A stretch of DNA of 40,902 nucleotides from Brevundimonas sp. UBA5866 (GCF_002432125.1 NZ_DJFS01000074.1:68313-109214), one strand, 5' to 3'. Positions 31,433 to 40,346 are shown, numbered from the stretch's first letter. Made by a program: numbers and translations. Notes: generated by a model from the letters alone, not told the origin.

Positions 31433-32647
31433 ATGGCTGATTCACGGTTCGAATATATTGGCAGTCGTCCGAAGCCTTCGGCCAACGCCTTGTTCGACAT
31501 TGTATTCGTTCACGGCATTACCGGCGACTGTTTTGGAACCTGGACCCATTCAAATGGGGAGTACTGGCCAAAATGGGTCGCGGGCGACTTCGAAAATGTG
31601 AACGTCTATTCGGCGGGATACGATTCCTCCCTGGTCGGCAGCCTCAAAAAGGGCGCCGGCGCTAGTCTGTCAGACCGCGCCACCATACTCCTCGACCGCC
31701 TCGCCAATCGGGTTGCGCCCCATAGGCCGCTCGTCTTCATCACCCACAGTTTGGGCGGCCTCATCGTCAAACAGATGCTGCGCAAAGCCCAGGACGCATC
31801 GAGCGACCGCCGCAAGCGGGTCGGCGGGCTTACACGCGCCACGGTCTTCATCGCGACCCCACACTCGGGATCGCAACTCCCCAAGGCTGTAAATACGCTT
31901 CTTCGCATAGCTACATCCAAGTCTATCCGAGAGCTGGAATATAAAGCAGACGCGCTGATTGATCTCGCGCAGTGGTTCAGCACTTACGCGACGAACAATC
32001 AGATCAAGGTCGAGTCGTATTATGAGGTCGAAAAGTACCTCGGCAACCTGATCGTCGACCAGGTCACAGCAAACCCGAACGTCTTCGGCTGCGGTCCGGT
32101 CGCCATACAGGCCGACCACGTCACCATCACCAAGCTCGAAAATCGCGACGCCCAGCTTTACCAGTCCGTCTGCGGCTTTCTGCAGGCCCTGTTGGAAGAA
32201 ATCCAAGCCTCGGGCGGGGGGGCTGGCAGCAGTGGCGACGACGAGATTGCCGGAGATTTCGCTGCCTACACGACCCAAGCTCCCGCCGACCGGCGCAGCC
32301 TAGCTCAAAAGCTCACAGATGCGGAGCGCGCTCACCTAATCACACGAGCCGAAGCCCAGAAGGAGCGTTTTGCGATGACACTCCAGCGCAACATTGCCCA
32401 ACCAGCAGCTGTCCGGCGCTATACGCGCCTGATGTCAAACGTCGAAACGCGCTTCCACCGGCACATCGCGCCGCTGATTGCGAATGGCGCGGATAATCAG
32501 ACCGTAGATGCAGCGCTCCAGGATCAGGTGCTGGACGCAGCGCTGAAAGCCGATGATGCCGACGGAGCCGACGGTACGTCCGCCCTTGTCGACCGGGCTT
32601 TCTACTACTTGGCGGGCAACTGCCACGTGAGTTGGGACAATGGCTAG
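31433..32647 (+). CDS. ABC-3C effector: alpha/beta hydrolase (lipase-like) with C-terminal ABC-3C-type domain
   Basis: 404 residues from ATG 31433 (an upstream TTG at 31385 is possible but coincides with a TTGACT -35-like element). Residues about 20-255 are an alpha/beta hydrolase of the lipase/SERAC1-like type: oxyanion motif FVHGITGDCFGTW (25-37), nucleophile elbow THSLGG with Ser106, ATPHSGS (141-147), and the likely catalytic His229 in ADHVTITKLENRDA. Residues about 285-404 form a separate helical C-terminal domain ending in RAFYYLAGNCHVSW, which I read as the domain linking effectors to ABC-3C systems. No signal peptide, so it would act in the cytoplasm or at the inner membrane face. It overlaps the next gene by eight bases. 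Confidence 0.85.
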   Translation: MADSRFEYIGSRPKPSANALFDIVFVHGITGDCFGTWTHSNGEYWPKWVAGDFENVNVYSAGYDSSLVGSLKKGAGASLSDRATILLDRLANRVAPHRPLVFITHSLGGLIVKQMLRKAQDASSDRRKRVGGLTRATVFIATPHSGSQLPKAVNTLLRIATSKSIRELEYKADALIDLAQWFSTYATNNQIKVESYYEVEKYLGNLIVDQVTANPNVFGCGPVAIQADHVTITKLENRDAQLYQSVCGFLQALLEEIQASGGGAGSSGDDEIAGDFAAYTTQAPADRRSLAQKLTDAERAHLITRAEAQKERFAMTLQRNIAQPAAVRRYTRLMSNVETRFHRHIAPLIANGADNQTVDAALQDQVLDAALKADDADGADGTSALVDRAFYYLAGNCHVSWDNG

Positions 32648-33155
32648 CTTCCGGCTCTGGCACCCCTCGAGGGACGCGTACCATTGCGCCTTCCGTTTTA
32701 TGCGCCTTCTAGTCGCGAAGAACGGGACGCTGGAGATCGAACGCCTCCGCATCCTCGATATGTATCTGCTCTACCCTTCGCTGCTCCATAAGGCTTCGAT
32801 GCCGCAGGACACGAAGAAACTCTTTCGCGAGCTCGCTATCGCCGCGCCCGACAAAATCTTTGTACGCCTTCCTAGCTCGGCTGCGGTCTTTCAGGACCTT
32901 CGCCTCTATCAGAACTCGGCGATCACACAGCTCATGGCTCGCGGGCTGTTCTCGACAGACGACCTTAAGAGGCGAATTGCATCCCCGCCCAACGCGGGCT
33001 GGCCCGATCAGCTGGTACAGCGAGCACAAAACAAGAATGCCGAAGACGGAGGGCTAACTTCGTTCCTCGTCGGCACCTTCTCTGAGATCCCCCTTACGGG
33101 CCGCGACAGCATCTATCGCAAAGCCGGCCTCCCGACCCGATCAATCGCGACATGA
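32640..33155 (+). CDS. ABC-3C middle component
   Basis: A 171-residue protein. The opening WHPSRDAYHCAFRFMRLL (residues 7-24) fits ABC-three-component middle components as I recall them, perhaps the MC5 type, though I cannot confirm the type. A helical body follows (RLRILDMYLLYPSLL) with a basic C-terminal part. There is no enzyme motif. In predicted ABC-3C systems the middle component is encoded between the effector and the ATPase and is thought to bridge them. The start overlaps the effector stop and its own stop overlaps the ATPase start (ATGA), so the three are strongly coupled. Confidence 0.75.
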   Translation: MASFRLWHPSRDAYHCAFRFMRLLVAKNGTLEIERLRILDMYLLYPSLLHKASMPQDTKKLFRELAIAAPDKIFVRLPSSAAVFQDLRLYQNSAITQLMARGLFSTDDLKRRIASPPNAGWPDQLVQRAQNKNAEDGGLTSFLVGTFSEIPLTGRDSIYRKAGLPTRSIAT

Positions 33156-35062
33156 CCGCCAGACTCAAAATCAACCGGCTTAGCGTACACCGAGGCAAGC
33201 ACGTCCTTTACGATCAGGCGTTTCATGCTGGCGTGAACATAATCCACGGCGACAACGGCTCGGGTAAGAGCACGATCGCCGACTTCATATATTTCGGGCT
33301 CGGCGGCGACGTCCGCGAGTGGCGCGACGAAGCGGGCCTCGCAGACTATGTGTTGTTGGAGGTTGGCGCGGGCGACTCCGTTCTTACCCTACGGCGCGAC
33401 GTTTCCACTGTTGGCCTGCGCCCAATGGCGATCTACTTCGGCGGATACGATAGTGCCGTAAAGGGTGACATGCGTGAATGGGACACGTTCCCATATCAAC
33501 GCTCCGAGGACGGCTACAGCTTCAGCCAAGTGCTATTCACCGCCATCGGCATACCTGAGGCGATTAGTGATGGCGTAAGCAACATCACCATGCATCAGCT
33601 GCTACGGGTGCTCTACTCGGATCAGTTGACCCCGATCCAACGCATCTTCCGAGTTGAGCCGTTCGACACATGGCAAACTCGCCAGGCGGTCGGCGATTTA
33701 CTTTGCGGGCTCGGCGGCTACGACCTCTACGCTATGCAGCTGATCCTGCGAGATCTGTCGAAAGATCATGCCGATATTTCGACGCGTTTGCGGAGCTTGA
33801 TCAGCGTCGCGAGTAGCTATGGCGATAAAGTCCTAGTCGAGTTCGTTGAAGCGACGCTGAGCAACACCGTCAAGGAACGCGATGATCTGCATACCCAGTT
33901 GATGGCGCTGCTCGGCGACGCCGACGAGGCGATGTCCAGCACGGAAGCCGACAAGCTGGTTCGTACCCAGCGCAAAGAACTTTCCAAGGCCAAGGCCGCA
34001 GTTGCAACATTGAACGACCAGATCGAGACCTTGGAGTTCGAACTGGCCGACGCCGACCAGTTCATTGACCACCTGCGTATCGCGGTGAACGATTTCGACG
34101 ACGCTTCCTCGGCCTTTTTCGCTCTGGGCGCGGTGCGGTTCGAATTCTGCCCGTCCTGCTTTGCGCCAGTCAAAGGCCACGATCATGGTGAGACCGCTTG
34201 CCACCTTTGCGGCGTGCAACACGACAAGGCCGAGGACGAAACAAGAGCTCTCGCGGTCAAACTGGACCTTGAGATGCAGATCAATGAATCCCTATCGCTG
34301 CAGACCGAGCGGCAAGAACGCCTCGTCGAGCTCCGATCGCAGCTTCGCAGCGCGAACGCTCGATTGAAGGCGGCCACCGCAGCCAGTGAGCTTGGACGAA
34401 GAGGCGCGGCTTCGAAACACGACAACCTCATCGCCGACATCAGCCGGAAGATTGGCTTCCTTGACAGCCAGATTTACCAGCTCAATCACCGCGTCGCGCT
34501 GGCAGAGGAAATCGCCACCCTCACCGCGGAGAAAGAGCAACTCAACGAGCGCATCAGCCGGTTGAAGGCTCAGATCGAAACGACGAGCGACGCCCAGACG
34601 CGACGCAAGCATATCGCCTACACCGCTGTCTCAGAAAACGTCAAAAGACTCATCGCCAAGGACCTGCCCGAACACAACGACTATGGGGATGTTCGGTCGT
34701 TTTCGTTCGATTTCGCGGGCGATTGGATGGCGATCAATGGCGACAAGAACCGGGTCGGCAGCGCCAGCGGCATGGTGGTCTTGAAGAACAGCTTCCTTTT
34801 GAGCCTTTTCATATCCTCGCTGAACGACGCGCAATTCAATCTTCCACGCTTCATGCTGATGGATAACATCGAAGACAAGGGAATGGTCCAGGAGCGCTCT
34901 TGGAATTTCCAGCGCCTGATCGTGAAGGCCAGCGAAGCCTCCAAGGCCGATCACCAGATCATCTTCTCGACCTCGAAGATTGCCCCGGAACTCGAAGGAA
35001 GCGCCCACGTCATCGGCGGAAAATACACCAAACAGCGACGCACCCTCCGCATCGGAAATTAG
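33152..35062 (+). CDS. ABC-3C ATPase, SMC/Rad50-like
   Basis: A 636-residue ABC ATPase of the SMC/Rad50/RecN kind. Walker A is GDNGSGKST (33-41). Two coiled-coil arms (about 195-325 and 360-480) surround a zinc-hook-like insert: FCPSCFAP (Cys333, Cys336) and CHLCGVQ (Cys350, Cys353). The signature-like segment is GSASGMVVLKNSFLLSLF (536-553). The Walker B/D-loop region is FMLMDNIEDKGM (567-578), and the DNIEDKGM form is characteristic of ABC-3C-type ATPases as I recall. It probably senses a nucleic-acid or replication state and licenses the effector (inference). It is last gene of the three-gene operon. Confidence 0.9.
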   Translation: MTARLKINRLSVHRGKHVLYDQAFHAGVNIIHGDNGSGKSTIADFIYFGLGGDVREWRDEAGLADYVLLEVGAGDSVLTLRRDVSTVGLRPMAIYFGGYDSAVKGDMREWDTFPYQRSEDGYSFSQVLFTAIGIPEAISDGVSNITMHQLLRVLYSDQLTPIQRIFRVEPFDTWQTRQAVGDLLCGLGGYDLYAMQLILRDLSKDHADISTRLRSLISVASSYGDKVLVEFVEATLSNTVKERDDLHTQLMALLGDADEAMSSTEADKLVRTQRKELSKAKAAVATLNDQIETLEFELADADQFIDHLRIAVNDFDDASSAFFALGAVRFEFCPSCFAPVKGHDHGETACHLCGVQHDKAEDETRALAVKLDLEMQINESLSLQTERQERLVELRSQLRSANARLKAATAASELGRRGAASKHDNLIADISRKIGFLDSQIYQLNHRVALAEEIATLTAEKEQLNERISRLKAQIETTSDAQTRRKHIAYTAVSENVKRLIAKDLPEHNDYGDVRSFSFDFAGDWMAINGDKNRVGSASGMVVLKNSFLLSLFISSLNDAQFNLPRFMLMDNIEDKGMVQERSWNFQRLIVKASEASKADHQIIFSTSKIAPELEGSAHVIGGKYTKQRRTLRIGN

Positions 35063-35316
35063 TTGGCCACGGCGAGACACCATGACCATCCAAGCTGCCA
35101 TAGAGCCGACCTTACCAAGGTCGCCTTAGAGCCCTTCTCGGAATCTTTGAAGGTCCGCTTTTGGGTAAACGCCCCTGCCCTTTTGCGCCTAAGGACCATT
35201 CCAAGAAATCCTACAGTCAGTTCGAATACGGTTCGCTCCGCCTGAGCGGCTGCCTCGACAGTTTCGTCTGTAAAGTTTTCAAAACTGCCACCACGTCTGA
35301 AGTAGCACGCAGCCAA
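35059..35316 (-). CDS. Doubtful ORF downstream of the ABC ATPase
   Basis: An 85-residue frame, basic and Ala-rich (ENFTDETVEAAAQAERTVFE, then RKRAGAFTQKRTFKDSEKG). It overlaps the ATPase stop by four bases and has no clear ribosome binding site. It could be a remnant of another gene. The rest of 35063-35420 contains nothing else I can support. Confidence 0.25.
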   Translation of the reverse strand: MAACYFRRGGSFENFTDETVEAAAQAERTVFELTVGFLGMVLRRKRAGAFTQKRTFKDSEKGSKATLVRSALWQLGWSWCLAVAN

Positions 35317-35420
35317 GCCAACGCGCCAAATCTCGGTTCAAAAAATATAGCTTAGCCTTATCGTCTCTCAGAGTGCTTATAAAGACGTAGAAAGGTCGAA
35401 AATTCATCAACACCGGAAAA

Positions 35421-35445
35421 TCAGAGTGCCAAACAAGCACTCTGA
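35421..35445 (-). terminator. Terminator of the ohr-oxidoreductase operon
   Basis: TCAGAGTGC (35421-35429) and GCACTCTGA (35437-35445) form a perfect 9-bp stem with a 7-base loop; on the minus strand it is followed by TTTTCC. A second copy of TCAGAGTGC occurs at 35368-35376 and could pair alternatively. Confidence 0.7.
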
Positions 35446-35462
35446 CCAAGTCATTTCAGCAA

Positions 35463-36440
35463 TCAGGGGCGCAAAAGAACCTTGCCGGTCTTGCCCGGGG
35501 TCAAGGACGCCTTAACAGCCTCGGAAATCTGGGCGAGATCAAACACAGCCTCGACCGACAGCTTTAATTCTCCTGATACAACCAGTTGAAGAAGCTCGCC
35601 GATCAAAGCGGCCCGTTTGGGTGCGGGCATGGCAGCGCTGACTTTCGAGCCCCAGAACCCCTTAACCACGGCCTGTTTGAAGATAACGTCGCCGGAAGGG
35701 ATCTGCATGGGCTCACCGCCCATGGTTCCGAACGAAACAAGCAGCCCGTTCTCGCCCAGCAAGCCTATCAGGTCGCTGCTGGCCTTGCCGCCAATAGAGT
35801 CAACGGCAGCTTTAATAGAGGCATCTCCCACAAGGCTGCGAACCGTGTCCTTCCACGATCCGGATGCTGTGGAAACAGCATTACCGATACCGACGAGGGC
35901 CAACTCCTCGATTCCTGCATCACGGCGAACCAGGTTCACGACATTAATCCCGCGTGCCTTCGCCAACATGGCAAGCGTTTTGCCGACCGCCCCATTGGCA
36001 GTGTTCTGGATCACCCAGTCACCGCTTTCTACGCCAAGGAAATCAAGCAGGGTGATCGCGCTGAAAGGCATGGCAATCAGTTGGGCGGCCGCTTCATCGG
36101 GGATAGCATCGGGCAGCGGCACCAAACCGCCCGCAGATGCCAGAAAATACTCTGCCCAGCTTCCGTGAACACCGGCAACAGCCACACGCTGCCCCACAGA
36201 AATGCCCGTCACATCGGGCCCCAGCGCATCCACCACACCTACGGCCTCGCTGCCACCGATGGCAGGCAGATCCGGTTTGTAACCATACTGCCCGCGCACC
36301 GTCCAAAGGTCGTGGTTATGAATAGGAGACAGTATAGTCTTGATCCTCACCTGCCTTGGGCCAGGCTCCGGAACGGCACTCTTCGCCAGCGCGAGAACCT
36401 CGGCGGGTTCGCCGAATGTCTGGTGGACAGCACTACGCAT
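35463..36440 (-). CDS. MDR-family alcohol dehydrogenase/quinone oxidoreductase
   Basis: A 325-residue medium-chain dehydrogenase/reductase. The N-terminal GroES-like fold includes PAIGGSEAVGVVDALG (about 60-75). The Rossmann fold has NTANGAVGKTLAMLAKARG (about 147-165), a modified AxGxxG nucleotide-binding loop. Structural and catalytic zinc Cys clusters are absent, so it is the zinc-independent quinone-oxidoreductase type, probably NADPH-dependent. Substrate is unknown. It starts 16 bases after ohr, so the two likely share a transcript responding to oxidative or organic-peroxide stress. GGAGAG precedes the ATG. Confidence 0.9.
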   Translation of the reverse strand: MRSAVHQTFGEPAEVLALAKSAVPEPGPRQVRIKTILSPIHNHDLWTVRGQYGYKPDLPAIGGSEAVGVVDALGPDVTGISVGQRVAVAGVHGSWAEYFLASAGGLVPLPDAIPDEAAAQLIAMPFSAITLLDFLGVESGDWVIQNTANGAVGKTLAMLAKARGINVVNLVRRDAGIEELALVGIGNAVSTASGSWKDTVRSLVGDASIKAAVDSIGGKASSDLIGLLGENGLLVSFGTMGGEPMQIPSGDVIFKQAVVKGFWGSKVSAAMPAPKRAALIGELLQLVVSGELKLSVEAVFDLAQISEAVKASLTPGKTGKVLLRP

Positions 36441-36456
36441 GTCGCTCTCCGGTCTT

Positions 36457-36864
36457 TTAAAGTGCAGTCACGTGCAGGCGCACATCGACATTGTTGCGTG
36501 TCGCATTCGAATACGGACACGCATGATGCGCAGCCTCGACAAGCTTCTCAGACTGTTCGGTGTCGATGCCGGTGGTCTCGACGTAGATATCAATATCGAG
36601 TGCGTAGCCCCCATCACTGCGCTGACCGATGCCGACCTCGACCGAGGTCTTGCTGGTGACTTCCAGCTTCATCTGCCCTGCGATCATCGACAGGGCGCTG
36701 TCAAAGCAGGCCGCATAGCCAAGGGCAAACAACTGCTCGGGGTTGGCACCGACTTCGCCCGTTCCGGGGCGCGCCAGATCAAACGACAGACCACCATCAT
36801 CAAGCGCGGTGTGTCCTGAACGTCCACCGGTCGCAGTGGCACGGGTTTTGTAGAAAATCTTCAT
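36457..36864 (-). CDS. ohr: Organic hydroperoxide resistance protein (Ohr/OsmC family)
   Basis: A 135-residue Ohr peroxidase that reduces organic hydroperoxides using a reactive Cys and lipoyl-type reductant. The two active-site cysteines are Cys53 in GYAACFDSAL and Cys116 in HHACPYSNATRNNVDV, with the family N-terminus KIFYKTRATATGGRSG. Length is normal. ATG 36864 has GAGGA seven bases upstream. It is the first gene in the ohr-oxidoreductase pair. An ohrR repressor gene is not seen here. Confidence 0.95.
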   Translation of the reverse strand: MKIFYKTRATATGGRSGHTALDDGGLSFDLARPGTGEVGANPEQLFALGYAACFDSALSMIAGQMKLEVTSKTSVEVGIGQRSDGGYALDIDIYVETTGIDTEQSEKLVEAAHHACPYSNATRNNVDVRLHVTAL

Positions 36865-36965
36865 CGTTCAATCCTCGGAGCTGAACTGGAATGAAACCTG
36901 TTTAGCCCCCGGACAACGAGAGACCAGTCACATAAGCTTGAGGCTCGTAAGACACGGGTCCGCAC

Positions 36966-37586
36966 TTAACGTGCAGACACCCTTTCACCGTGCCAGATAT
37001 GGGTCTCTAGCAGAGAAGCAGCCATGTTGTAATCGCCGCTTTCCAGACACTCATAGATACGCTGGTGATCATTGCTGTACCCCGGCTTCCAGCCTTCAGG
37101 ACTGCCGTGGCGCAGAGCATTGCGCGAGAAAGCAATGTTGAGATCCCTGACCGCATCCACCAGCCGCGGCATCAGCGACAACTCGGCCAGCGCCACATGA
37201 AAAGCCCGGTTGGAAGCCTCCCACGCCACCAGATCGGTTGCCTGATCCCCGGCAACCAGAGCTTCCTTGACCTTGGCCAGTTGTTTGGGCGCCAGTCTGC
37301 CCGACAACGTTCGCAGCCCCATAACTTCTAGCGCGCTTCTCATGCGCGCGATTTCGCGTGTATCCCCGCTTCCCAACGGGGCCACCCTCATGCCGCGGCG
37401 CGGTTCGCTAAAAGCAAGCTTGCGGATTTCAAGGCGCAGAAAAGCTTCGCGAATTGGCACATGACTGGTGTTGAACTCATGCGCAAACACCTCCTGCCGC
37501 AGGCGCTCTCCCGGCTTCAAATCGCCAATGATGATGCGCTGGGCCAGCTCGTCCGCGATACGTTCAGCCAAAGTCGGTTCACGCAT
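36966..37586 (-). CDS. GntR-family transcriptional regulator (FCD domain)
   Basis: A 206-residue FadR/FCD-type regulator. The winged helix is ERIADELAQRIIIGDLKPGE followed by LRQEVFAHEFNTSHVPIREAFLRL (about 29-52), the GntR signature. The all-helical FCD ligand domain (about 80-206) has NRAFHVALAE and NDHQRIYECLESGD, with metal-ligand-like residues. The start codon is inside a TTATCGATAATG palindrome and the divergent TonB receptor starts the same way, so it probably controls both. The ligand is not predictable; the ohr and oxidoreductase genes downstream might be part of its regulon. Confidence 0.92.
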   Translation of the reverse strand: MREPTLAERIADELAQRIIIGDLKPGERLRQEVFAHEFNTSHVPIREAFLRLEIRKLAFSEPRRGMRVAPLGSGDTREIARMRSALEVMGLRTLSGRLAPKQLAKVKEALVAGDQATDLVAWEASNRAFHVALAELSLMPRLVDAVRDLNIAFSRNALRHGSPEGWKPGYSNDHQRIYECLESGDYNMAASLLETHIWHGERVSAR

Positions 37587-37596
37587 TATCGATAAT
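37585..37596. promoter_or_regulatory. Palindrome ATTATCGATAAT overlapping the GntR start
   Basis: A perfect 12-base palindrome; on the minus strand it runs directly into the ATG of the GntR gene (start 37586). The same core occurs at 37670-37679 in front of the divergent TonB gene. Probable GntR operator. Confidence 0.6.
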
Positions 37597-37669
37597 CTAT
37601 GGCGTTTTTGAATGACATAATGGCTGCCATGCTCCAGCTAGACGCAACTTGTCAAAGTTCTTCTGGATT

Positions 37670-37679
37670 TTATCGATAA
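37670..37679. promoter_or_regulatory. Palindrome TTATCGATAA overlapping the TonB-receptor start
   Basis: A perfect 10-base palindrome ending in the A of the ATG at 37679. Its centre is 84 bases from the centre of the first copy, which is eight turns of B-DNA at 10.5 bases per turn and would place both on the same DNA face. Confidence 0.6.
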
Positions 37680-40318
37680 TGATCAAGCTTGATCGCCAAT
37701 CCCTTCTCTGCGCCGGAGCGGCAATCCCGATCCTCGTTTCGTCGGCCAGCGCATCGGCGAACAATGATCCCGTGCGTTCGGTTCAAGTAGAAGACATCGT
37801 CGTCACAGGGTCGCGTTTATCTGGCGCAGAACGACTGACAAACGTAGAGATCCTTGGCCAGAAAGAACTTCAGGCAGCCGGCATTACAGACCTGTCCCAG
37901 ATCACGCGCCTGATCGGAGCCAACTCAGGATCGGAAAATCTCGTCGATCAACTCAATAATCCGCAAAGCTCGGGCACGGCACAGATCAACCTGCGCAACC
38001 TCGGTCTGGGCTCTACACTCGTGCTTGTTGACGGCCAGCGGTGGACCAACAGCGCCGTTGTGGCGACGGACGGATCGGCTTTTGTAGATATTAATTCCCT
38101 GATCCCGACCATCGCCCTTCAGCGTGTCGAGGTCGTGAAAGACGGCGCTTCTGCGATTTATGGCTCGGATGCCGTCGCGGGCGTCGTCAACTTCATCAGC
38201 CGCAAGACTGTCGACCGTCCAGAACTACGCGCAAAATATGCCACGAATGACGGATCGGACGAGAGCGTTATCGAAGGCATCGGCGGCTTCGATCTTTTTG
38301 ACGGGCACCTGATCCTGGCCGCATCCCATTTCCATCGCTCGGCACTTGGGTCCGACGAACGTGACTTCACACAAGCCGAGCGATACGGGCGGGCCAGCTG
38401 GAGCGCGGTCAGCAGCTATGGACAGCCGGGATCCTATTACCGCCCCTCTAGCGGTGCCTATGTTGCCGATGCCGACTGCGATAACCCTGCCTTTGTCGGC
38501 AGCTATCGCAACACTCCAGAAGACCCCTTCTGTCGTCTGGATTATTCCGACTTCTTTGATCTGACGCCTGAAGAAACCCGCACCCAGATTTTTGCGGATT
38601 ATCGCAAGGATGCGGGCGAGGTTTCCTATTGGGGGCAAGCCGCATGGGCCTCGACGCATACGCGCGCAAGACAGACCCCTTCCCTGCCGATCCTGTCGCG
38701 TACGCTCACAATACCGGAACTCCATCCCGATAATCCTTATGGCGAAGACGTGCTGTTCCGCGGTCGTCTGATAGGGGGAATTGCAGGCGCCTCTACGGCC
38801 AGGTTTGACTATCAGACATGGCGCATAGCCGCAGGAGCCTCTGGCCATCTCAATGACGCATGGAACTGGTCTTTCGAAACCACAGCCAGTCGTCAGGATG
38901 TCCGCTACAGCAAGCCCGATGTTATTGGCAGCGCCCTACAGGACGCTCTTGAAGGATTTGGCGGCGCAGACTGCTCGCGCCTTACCGGATCAGCGGGTGT
39001 CGGCAACTGCCAGTTCTATAATCCGTTTGGTAGCGCCCTTCTGGGAACCGGGACACCAAACAGCACTGCACTGCTTGAAACTCTGGCCGGAGAAACCCGA
39101 CTGGACGGCAGCGCAGACCTCGTAACAGCCGAAGCCCGTATGGACGGCCGCGTCGGGGAATGGAACGCGGCAACGCTGGACCTTGCACTGGGCCTGCAAT
39201 ATCGAACCAGTGGTTTTCGTCACAACTGGAACGATCAGGTCAATTCAGGCGACCTGCTCACCGCAGGATATGCCCCTGATTTTGACGGCACTCAGGACAC
39301 GTTTGCGGCTTTTGCCGAAACCCGGCTGAAGGTTTCCGATAATATCGAAGCGCTGCTGGCCGCCCGTTACGAAACCTATGACGGGTCTTCAGGCAAACTC
39401 AGCCCGAAACTGGCCCTGCGCTGGGATGCTATGGAATCTCTGGCTCTGCGCGGATCATGGGGACGCGGGTATCGCGCGCCATCGGTTTACACCACACAAG
39501 GGGCGCAAGCCGCACAGCCGTCCATCTTCGACAGAGGCAGCTATATTTTTGCGAACACCCTCACATCCGGCAATCCGGACCTCGAGCCAGAAACCTCCGA
39601 GCATCTGACTTTAGGTGCAGTATGGAGACCTGTACGCGGTCTGGAACTCTTGCTTGATGGCTGGAAGTTCGACTACAGCAACCTTGTCATCAAGGAAGCC
39701 CCCCAACCGATCATCGATCAGGCCGCCGCAGATGATGCAGCCGGTTTAACGGGCACCGCCGCTCAACAGCGTGTGAAACGCAGCGCCAATGGCGCGATTA
39801 GCATGGTGCAGCTCTATTTCATCAATGCCTCGTCAATAGAGACATCAGGCCTTGATGTATCCGCCCGTTACAGCCGCCCGATTGGCAATGGTCATTTCAG
39901 TGCTGGCGCGACCTGGACGATGGTGGACACCTACGACATCCGTATCAGCGGATCAGGCGCGTCAATCTCAGGTGTTGGCTCGACAAACCTGAACACACTG
40001 GGACGCTCCCTGCCTAAGAACCGCGGAGAGTTCATGGCTTCGTGGCAAAACCAGACCCACGCCATTACGGCCTTGTTGCACTACACCAGTGGCTACAAAA
40101 ACGATCGGGCCGGCATTACCGACACCTCGATCGCCAGCCAGACAACCGCCGATATACATTACACCTACAGCGTCAGTGACGATCTTGAACTGGGCCTGGG
40201 CATCATAAACATTGCCGACAAAGCCCCGCCTCTGAGCCAGCACTTCCTGGGCTATGATCCGGTAACGGCTGACCCGCGCGGACGCATTACCAGCATCAGT
40301 CTGACAAAGCGTTTCTAG
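37679..40318 (+). CDS. TonB-dependent outer-membrane receptor
   Basis: About 879 residues from ATG 37679, preferred over TTG 37649 because it gives a clean signal peptide (MIKLDRQSLLCAGAAIPILV, cut near SASA-NNDP). The TonB-box/N-terminal segment has VEDIVVTGSRL. The plug includes INLRNLGLGSTLVLVDGQR and VEVVKDGASAIYGSDAVAG. The 22-strand barrel follows, and the last residue is Phe (SLTKRF), the outer-membrane assembly signal. Such receptors import large nutrients such as siderophores or glycans; the substrate is unknown. It is divergent from and probably regulated by the GntR gene through shared palindromes. The stop codon lies within a 19-base tandem duplication. Confidence 0.92.
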   Translation: MIKLDRQSLLCAGAAIPILVSSASASANNDPVRSVQVEDIVVTGSRLSGAERLTNVEILGQKELQAAGITDLSQITRLIGANSGSENLVDQLNNPQSSGTAQINLRNLGLGSTLVLVDGQRWTNSAVVATDGSAFVDINSLIPTIALQRVEVVKDGASAIYGSDAVAGVVNFISRKTVDRPELRAKYATNDGSDESVIEGIGGFDLFDGHLILAASHFHRSALGSDERDFTQAERYGRASWSAVSSYGQPGSYYRPSSGAYVADADCDNPAFVGSYRNTPEDPFCRLDYSDFFDLTPEETRTQIFADYRKDAGEVSYWGQAAWASTHTRARQTPSLPILSRTLTIPELHPDNPYGEDVLFRGRLIGGIAGASTARFDYQTWRIAAGASGHLNDAWNWSFETTASRQDVRYSKPDVIGSALQDALEGFGGADCSRLTGSAGVGNCQFYNPFGSALLGTGTPNSTALLETLAGETRLDGSADLVTAEARMDGRVGEWNAATLDLALGLQYRTSGFRHNWNDQVNSGDLLTAGYAPDFDGTQDTFAAFAETRLKVSDNIEALLAARYETYDGSSGKLSPKLALRWDAMESLALRGSWGRGYRAPSVYTTQGAQAAQPSIFDRGSYIFANTLTSGNPDLEPETSEHLTLGAVWRPVRGLELLLDGWKFDYSNLVIKEAPQPIIDQAAADDAAGLTGTAAQQRVKRSANGAISMVQLYFINASSIETSGLDVSARYSRPIGNGHFSAGATWTMVDTYDIRISGSGASISGVGSTNLNTLGRSLPKNRGEFMASWQNQTHAITALLHYTSGYKNDRAGITDTSIASQTTADIHYTYSVSDDLELGLGIINIADKAPPLSQHFLGYDPVTADPRGRITSISLTKRF

Positions 40319-40346
40319 AACATCTGGGCGTTTCTAGAACATCTGG
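40309..40346 (+). repeat. Perfect 19-base tandem duplication over the TonB-receptor stop
   Basis: GCGTTTCTAGAACATCTGG occurs twice in direct succession (40309-40327 and 40328-40346). The first copy holds the last codons and TAG of the receptor gene. The second is untranslated. It looks like a recent replication-slippage event or assembly artefact. Confidence 0.8.
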
